Positions 31,153-35,442 of a DNA stretch of 35,442 nt are shown one piece after another. The first letter of the stretch is position 1, and every line of letters starts with the position of its first letter. The notes under the pieces were generated by a model. It did not search any database. It had not been told where the DNA came from and worked only from the letters and a program-made list of their open reading frames with translations. Origin of the DNA: a virus; IMG/VR virus record IMGVR_UViG_3300012928_000018, positions 1-35,442 of that record, one strand, 5' to 3'. Position numbers and translations under genes: made by a program.

Positions 31153-34099
31153 AATTAACACTCCTCCATGCCTTACTCAGGTTCACAAACTCCTCCTTCA
31201 CCTTTTTAAAGGACCCAAATATACAGTAATCTCCCATATTATCCTGATACTTAAATCCTAGCGCTTCGACAGCATCACGCATTGGGTAAATATTTTTATC
31301 CTGATCAGAGTTAGTCCAATTTACATAAAACCGATTCTTTTTAACTTTTTCTTCACCTTCCTTACTAATCATTGCCAATGAAATAATTTTATCAAAACCG
31401 TTTTTTTCTAACTTTTCATCACTAATATTTAGCAAATTAACAATATCAAAAATGTCTTTTACTTCTTTTTCGTTCGTACTTACAGTTTGCAATATTCCAG
31501 TCAAGTCTAATCTGCCTACGCCACCAAGACTATCAGCGTTCTTTGACAATTTGTTATCTGTATCTATACGCTTGAAAGCGTTTTCCTCAATCTCTCTTTC
31601 CTGATCTCTTATTTTTTCCCATAGTAAAATGAGATCGTCATCAGAAAGAAAACACTCATCGGAATATGATTTAATTTTTCGATTTGATTTAGAAAATTTA
31701 CAAAATTTATTTCTCAAATCTTCTTTTCTTCTGAGTAGTGCGTATAGTTTTAGGTCCAATTTTCTCTTTTCCTTCACCCCGCTATACTCAAGTGAGCCAA
31801 CTTCTGGATCAAATATTTTTTTAGCTAAAAACCACTCAAATATACAAGCACCAAGCTTTCTTGTGTAATTTACGCTTATTGTCCTGTCTTCATCTTTCCT
31901 CGCAACCCCCCTGTCCTTTCTTATCCTTCCAACCCGTATTTTTTGTGCCCTGAGGGTACTTTGCCTACTCATCAGCTCTTTAGCCTCTTCCGCATTGTAT
32001 CCAGACGGATAAAATGAACCCTTTTTGTGCTTATTTCCTACAATCTGATCTTTATCCAAAAGAACAGAGTCTCGCATTTTGTTGTAAAAGCAAGTGACAG
32101 TCTGGAAAAATACTGTGGGCTCTGCTTCCACCTCTTCATCCTCAACCTCACCAGCTTCTTTCAGAATGTGTTCAATAAACTTGGATCTGCTCTTAGACCC
32201 ATCATTATTCTCGACCATCACATAAGAGTGTTCAACCAACTTGGCTTTATACATATCAACCGCATACTGACGCATGGAATCATAAGCAAAGGAAACAACC
32301 CTCTTATCAGAATGCTTAACAAGTTCAGGCAATTCAAAGTATGAAAACCTGTGTTCAAACACTTCCTCTGCATTCATTGAGAGCCAGTCTTTACCCCTGA
32401 CCTTCCCGATTGAAGACGCAACCTCAAGACTAGCTTTGGTCAAAAGGTCATTATCAACAGCCTGAGACACTTTTGTTGCCAGCTCTGGAGAAACATCACC
32501 TTTATCTCCCGTTTTAAGTATGTATGCCACCGCTTCTTCTGCACCAAATTTGTTACATTTTAGGCAGACAGCTCCCCCCTTCAGGTTCTTTCCATCCCAG
32601 TACGGCTTTTTTACAACATCTTCACCATTAGCTATTCTCTCTTCAAGAAAATCATAGGAACCAAGATTTACCACCGCCTTTTTCACAGCTTTATTCCACT
32701 GCTCCCATATAACCCTTGAAAGCTCAAGCTCGTTCAGGTCTGAACCTGACCCCACCCAGTAATCTCTCCACACTAACGTGTGTATATGGTAGTGAATCCC
32801 CGATACCCCGAAGGTCGGTTCTGAATGTCTAAACCAACCTTCCCAGTCCAAAGCATCTTTTATTTTTCCAGCCCCTGAACGCTTCCCGCCATTGTGTAGT
32901 ATTCTGAGTGCTTCCCTTAGAAGATCCATTCCCTTTCCTGAAGCTCTGACCCCTTTCAATTCCCGGGGTATTGTCAGAGTAAGGAAGTTTACCTCCCTCC
33001 ATTTCACTCCATTTTTTCTCTTTCTCAACAGAGTGCATTTCTCACCTTTTTTAGTTTCCGTGTAAAAATTGGGTGCCAAGAAAATCCTATTGACCTTATT
33101 CAGAACCCCCATCCACTGGTTTCTATTAACCTCCCTGCAACTGATACACAGAGCATTTCCACAACCATACGACCCGTAAGTCGTTACATTTCCACCCTCA
33201 CACCCGAATCTAAGCGGGTTTTTCACAGAAGGGTACTTACAACGAAGCAGTTTATCTGCCGTGGACTCAAGAAACGAAGTCAGAGGCTGCCAGTGCCCAG
33301 CCCTGCCACTTTTCAGTCCATTAGCAATTGTCAGGCTTTGCTTAGCTCTGTGAGCCCGTCCGCGGTAGAAATTACAAGCGGTATCCGTAAGCTCAGCATC
33401 CGCCTTGGGCGCTGAGTCCCTGACCCGTGCCATGACATCACCACCAAGCCCCCGCTGGCCCCGGCTAAGTCTCTTCTGGCGTTGCAAGTAACGCTCACCA
33501 AAAGCCCGTTCCTGCTTCCTTTTTTTGCGCGGCTTTAGCCGCTTTCCGCTTTTCTGTGTATTTTCAACGCCTTTATCGGTATCTTCCCCTCTGCCGTCCG
33601 AGACCTGTGAACTTTCCTGAGCCAAAAACCCGTTCTCGATTTTCCCTTTATTTTCAACCGTGTCCGAGGCAGAGGAAATATACCTAGTCTGACGTCGGAC
33701 GTCAGAACTCCCAGCCGCAGCACCAGTGGAGCCATTTACCGCCGGCGGTGTTAAATTGACTTTGATTACAGGGCTGAGTGACGGCTTTGGATCAGGATTC
33801 GGCGGAAACGTAAAATTTATCGCCGCAGGTTTGTTGGCGGCTTTTTCAGTATTCTTAACGCTGAGTTCAGTATTCTTAACGGAAATTTCACTAAAACGCT
33901 CGGCGGGGTTGTGCGTCCGGGTATTTTGTGCATTGACGGCTGCACCAGAAAGCATGTATTTCTTGTCTCCGGAGCCTGCTTCCGGAGACTTGTTGGTTAT
34001 TGGAGATGTATGATCTTGAAAAAGATCACTCATGGCTGATAAACTCAATACTGAGATTGGGTTTCTTGCGTAGACGCACCGAGGGCGTCCAACCATCAA
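31139..34099 (-). CDS. Large HUH rolling-circle replication initiator (Rep_1-like)
   Basis: Up to 986 residues. C300, C313, C318 and C321 (CGNALCISC) resemble the zinc-like N-terminal part of pUB110-class Reps. Then FLTLTIP (372-378, motif I), HYHIH (436-440, HUH metal site), and VAYILK with the likely nucleophile Y526 and K529. It should nick one strand at the double-strand origin and stay bound through Tyr. Plasmid Reps are ~350 residues; here a 230-residue basic/disordered N-terminus and a 430-residue C-terminus are added. The start is uncertain: TTG 34099, ATG 34096 or ATG 34033, none with a good ribosome binding site. Numbering here uses 34099. Confidence 0.88.
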   Translation of the reverse strand: MMVGRPRCVYARNPISVLSLSAMSDLFQDHTSPITNKSPEAGSGDKKYMLSGAAVNAQNTRTHNPAERFSEISVKNTELSVKNTEKAANKPAAINFTFPPNPDPKPSLSPVIKVNLTPPAVNGSTGAAAGSSDVRRQTRYISSASDTVENKGKIENGFLAQESSQVSDGRGEDTDKGVENTQKSGKRLKPRKKRKQERAFGERYLQRQKRLSRGQRGLGGDVMARVRDSAPKADAELTDTACNFYRGRAHRAKQSLTIANGLKSGRAGHWQPLTSFLESTADKLLRCKYPSVKNPLRFGCEGGNVTTYGSYGCGNALCISCREVNRNQWMGVLNKVNRIFLAPNFYTETKKGEKCTLLRKRKNGVKWREVNFLTLTIPRELKGVRASGKGMDLLREALRILHNGGKRSGAGKIKDALDWEGWFRHSEPTFGVSGIHYHIHTLVWRDYWVGSGSDLNELELSRVIWEQWNKAVKKAVVNLGSYDFLEERIANGEDVVKKPYWDGKNLKGGAVCLKCNKFGAEEAVAYILKTGDKGDVSPELATKVSQAVDNDLLTKASLEVASSIGKVRGKDWLSMNAEEVFEHRFSYFELPELVKHSDKRVVSFAYDSMRQYAVDMYKAKLVEHSYVMVENNDGSKSRSKFIEHILKEAGEVEDEEVEAEPTVFFQTVTCFYNKMRDSVLLDKDQIVGNKHKKGSFYPSGYNAEEAKELMSRQSTLRAQKIRVGRIRKDRGVARKDEDRTISVNYTRKLGACIFEWFLAKKIFDPEVGSLEYSGVKEKRKLDLKLYALLRRKEDLRNKFCKFSKSNRKIKSYSDECFLSDDDLILLWEKIRDQEREIEENAFKRIDTDNKLSKNADSLGGVGRLDLTGILQTVSTNEKEVKDIFDIVNLLNISDEKLEKNGFDKIISLAMISKEGEEKVKKNRFYVNWTNSDQDKNIYPMRDAVEALGFKYQDNMGDYCIFGSFKKVKEEFVNLSKAWRSVNYEKN

Positions 34100-34134
34100 C
34101 GGGTCTACATAGAAACACTTATTTTTCTTAACTC

Positions 34135-34171
34135 TGCTGTCTCAGGGTCGCCAAACCAGAGCGAGACAGCA
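34135..34171. promoter_or_regulatory. 9-bp-stem hairpin upstream of Rep
   Basis: TGCTGTCTC and GAGACAGCA are perfect complements around a 19-nt loop. It lies in the 127-bp gap between the primase-like and Rep genes. It could be an attenuator, an antisense target controlling Rep, or part of an origin. Confidence 0.55.
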
Positions 34172-34226
34172 AAAGTTGCCTACCTTCGATCTTAACAAAT
34201 TTTTCGGAAGCAGCTAGGCTTCATAA

Positions 34227-35288
34227 TTACTTCCAGCCTTTTTCTTTTTTTCCGTTTAAAAAATCATTCCAGTCGGCATAACCGAGCGGAGGGTGTTCAA
34301 CCTTAACCCTTCCTCGTTTGTGGGGAATGCGCTTAATCATATCGCGGTATCTTCGGCCATCAATATCGTTGTCAAATATCAGGAGAAGTCGTCTTTCAGT
34401 CTCGCCGAGCAGGTATCTAAAAATTGCAAGCTGCTGCTGGGACAGAGTTCCGCCGGTAGAAGCGTAGCAGGCATCTGTCTGCTTTAGCTGAAAATAGCTA
34501 AGAGCATCAATTGCAGCTTCAGCCACGATGATCAGCTTATCTTTCTTGTCAGCGTTGGAAAACCAGAGTCCGCGCTTTCCGCCTCCATTGAATCCCTTTT
34601 TTTTCTCGATCACTCCATCGGGCCTGCGATAGAAAAAGCGGCGTTCAAAGCCTGTCTTCACCCATCCTTCCGGAGTCCGGCAGTAGTGAGGAAAGGCCAG
34701 GTTTAAACCAAAGTCTTCCAGCACCCGCCCTTTGAATCGCGGATGCGACACGGTTTCAGGTAAAATTCCCCGATCCCGCTCAAGATACCAGTGACCATAG
34801 CATGTACCGTATGGCTTCAGCTGTTCTTCAATGCCTGCGTAGTCTTCTTTTTTGACCGGTGCAATGGGTCTCAGCTGGGGGCTTGGTTTCTTTCTGGCTT
34901 CCCTGATTTTTTTAGCGGCGGATTTTTTAAGCCGCTTGACCGACAGGCCGTCGAAGGGGTTTTCTAAGTGAAACTTGCTGCACAGATCTGTTACCGCTTC
35001 AAAGAAATCCAGGTTATTTTCATTTCGCCAGAACTGGATCACATCCGCCCGGCGGTACTCATTACTCTTATCAGCTTCGGTAAGGTTACAGGCGATCCAG
35101 TTCCCTGAGGAATTGTCTACGCTCCATGTCACTCCATTTCCCACCCACAGCTCAGAATTCTTCCAGCCTTTGTTTCCTTTTACGGGCTGGCACTCGCAGT
35201 CTTCCATCACCTTGAGCAGGTAATCGCCGGTTTTCAGCTCCCGGAGGGCTGCATCAAGCTTGGGGTATTTGGAATATTCACCGGCCAT
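34227..35288 (-). CDS. DUF3991/Toprim primase-like protein
   Basis: 353 residues from the ATG at 35288 with GAGGTG seven bases upstream. N-terminal part resembles the zinc-finger/DUF3991 region of mobile-element primases (WSVDNSSGNWIACNLTEADK, then ADVIQFWRNENNLDFFEAV). C-terminal Toprim domain: E257 in IVAEAAIDALSYF and D306-N-D308 in LLLIFDNDIDG. It probably makes RNA primers for lagging-strand or single-strand conversion during rolling-circle replication. It lies first in the leftward replication operon, just before Rep. Confidence 0.85.
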   Translation of the reverse strand: MAGEYSKYPKLDAALRELKTGDYLLKVMEDCECQPVKGNKGWKNSELWVGNGVTWSVDNSSGNWIACNLTEADKSNEYRRADVIQFWRNENNLDFFEAVTDLCSKFHLENPFDGLSVKRLKKSAAKKIREARKKPSPQLRPIAPVKKEDYAGIEEQLKPYGTCYGHWYLERDRGILPETVSHPRFKGRVLEDFGLNLAFPHYCRTPEGWVKTGFERRFFYRRPDGVIEKKKGFNGGGKRGLWFSNADKKDKLIIVAEAAIDALSYFQLKQTDACYASTGGTLSQQQLAIFRYLLGETERRLLLIFDNDIDGRRYRDMIKRIPHKRGRVKVEHPPLGYADWNDFLNGKKEKGWK

Positions 35289-35316
35289 AATCACCTCATT
35301 TATGTGACTTATTTTT

Positions 35317-35345
35317 ATATTATTTTTTTATCATAATTTTTGCAA
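35317..35345 (-). promoter_or_regulatory. Probable promoter of the replication operon
   Basis: On the minus strand TTGCAA is followed after 17 bp by TAATAT in very AT-rich DNA, about 30 bp before the primase-like gene. Each hexamer matches consensus at 4 of 6 positions. Confidence 0.4.
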
Positions 35346-35392
35346 GTTTCCTTTCTCCATCTCCTCCCCTAAAGTCTACAGGAAAAATATAT

Positions 35393-35442
35393 CCATGGGT
35401 CCGGGTCCGGCTTTTTCGTGGGTCCGGGTCCGGGTCCGGGTC
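35393..35442. repeat. Terminal copy of bases 1-50
   Basis: 50-base exact direct repeat of the window start, inside the GGGTCC array. Indicates a circular molecule or, less likely, a linear element with short direct terminal repeats. Confidence 0.9.

Noticed and set aside
34135-34171. tRNA gene
   Set aside because: Only one stem is present; no cloverleaf, anticodon arm or CCA-like end could be built. No tRNA was found elsewhere in the window.

Overview
The window looks like one complete, circular, about 35.4 kb genome of a contractile-tailed temperate phage, or phage-plasmid, assembled with a short overlap. Bases 1-50 and 35393-35442 are identical, and the join lies inside a GGGTCC tandem repeat. 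The virion genes are a mosaic: a lambda/HK97-type head (GpA-like terminase, lambda-type portal, U35 prohead protease, HK97-fold capsid) with a P2-type contractile tail (sheath, tube, E/E' frameshift chaperone, tape measure, U, X, D, V, W, J, I, H). P2-type tails, clear GGAGG ribosome binding sites and moderate GC suggest a Gram-negative, proteobacterial or Desulfobacterota-like host. That host guess is inference only; no gene fixes the taxon.

Layout. (1) About 173-2853, plus strand: accessory island with a small HTH protein, a four-TM membrane protein and a Uma2-family PD-(D/E)XK nuclease. The last two share a short N-terminal motif. (2) About 2865-3565: one small minus-strand gene and two overlapping plus-strand single-TM peptides. 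(3) About 3562-26414, minus strand, read from high to low coordinates: tyrosine recombinase, terminase small and large subunits, gpW-like joiner, portal, protease, capsid, connectors, baseplate, fibre genes, sheath, tube, chaperone, tape measure, gpU/X/D, a 290-aa tail-associated protein, a patatin phospholipase and lysis genes. Most are packed with ATGA-type overlaps, as in one long late operon. (4) About 26465-28767: a 46-aa exported peptide, an HTH gene, a 42-aa membrane peptide and roughly 1 kb of non-coding, repeat-rich control DNA. (5) 28768-30251, plus strand: four small genes of mostly unknown function. (6) 30278-35288, minus strand: replication block with a DUF3991/Toprim primase-like protein, a very large HUH rolling-circle Rep and three small genes.

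How the parts fit. The Toprim protein and the HUH Rep probably replicate the circle by a rolling-circle route. The recombinase may integrate it. The late operon packages and assembles the virion, and the patatin, CHAP endolysin and small membrane proteins release it.

The strongest unexplained signal is a dispersed element, consensus TTTYTTCCCTGCTGCTTTAA, present in nine good copies. Three fill the few gaps in the late operon just upstream of ribosome binding sites, two lie within coding sequence, and four are clustered in or near the 27.5-28.6 kb control region. That region also holds seven copies of the core CTGCTGCTT in the same orientation. Other unusual points are a tail sheath with a ~165-residue charged coiled-coil insertion, a capsid protein with a ~115-residue Q/G/P-rich N-terminal segment, a phage patatin, and the paired membrane-protein/Uma2 genes.
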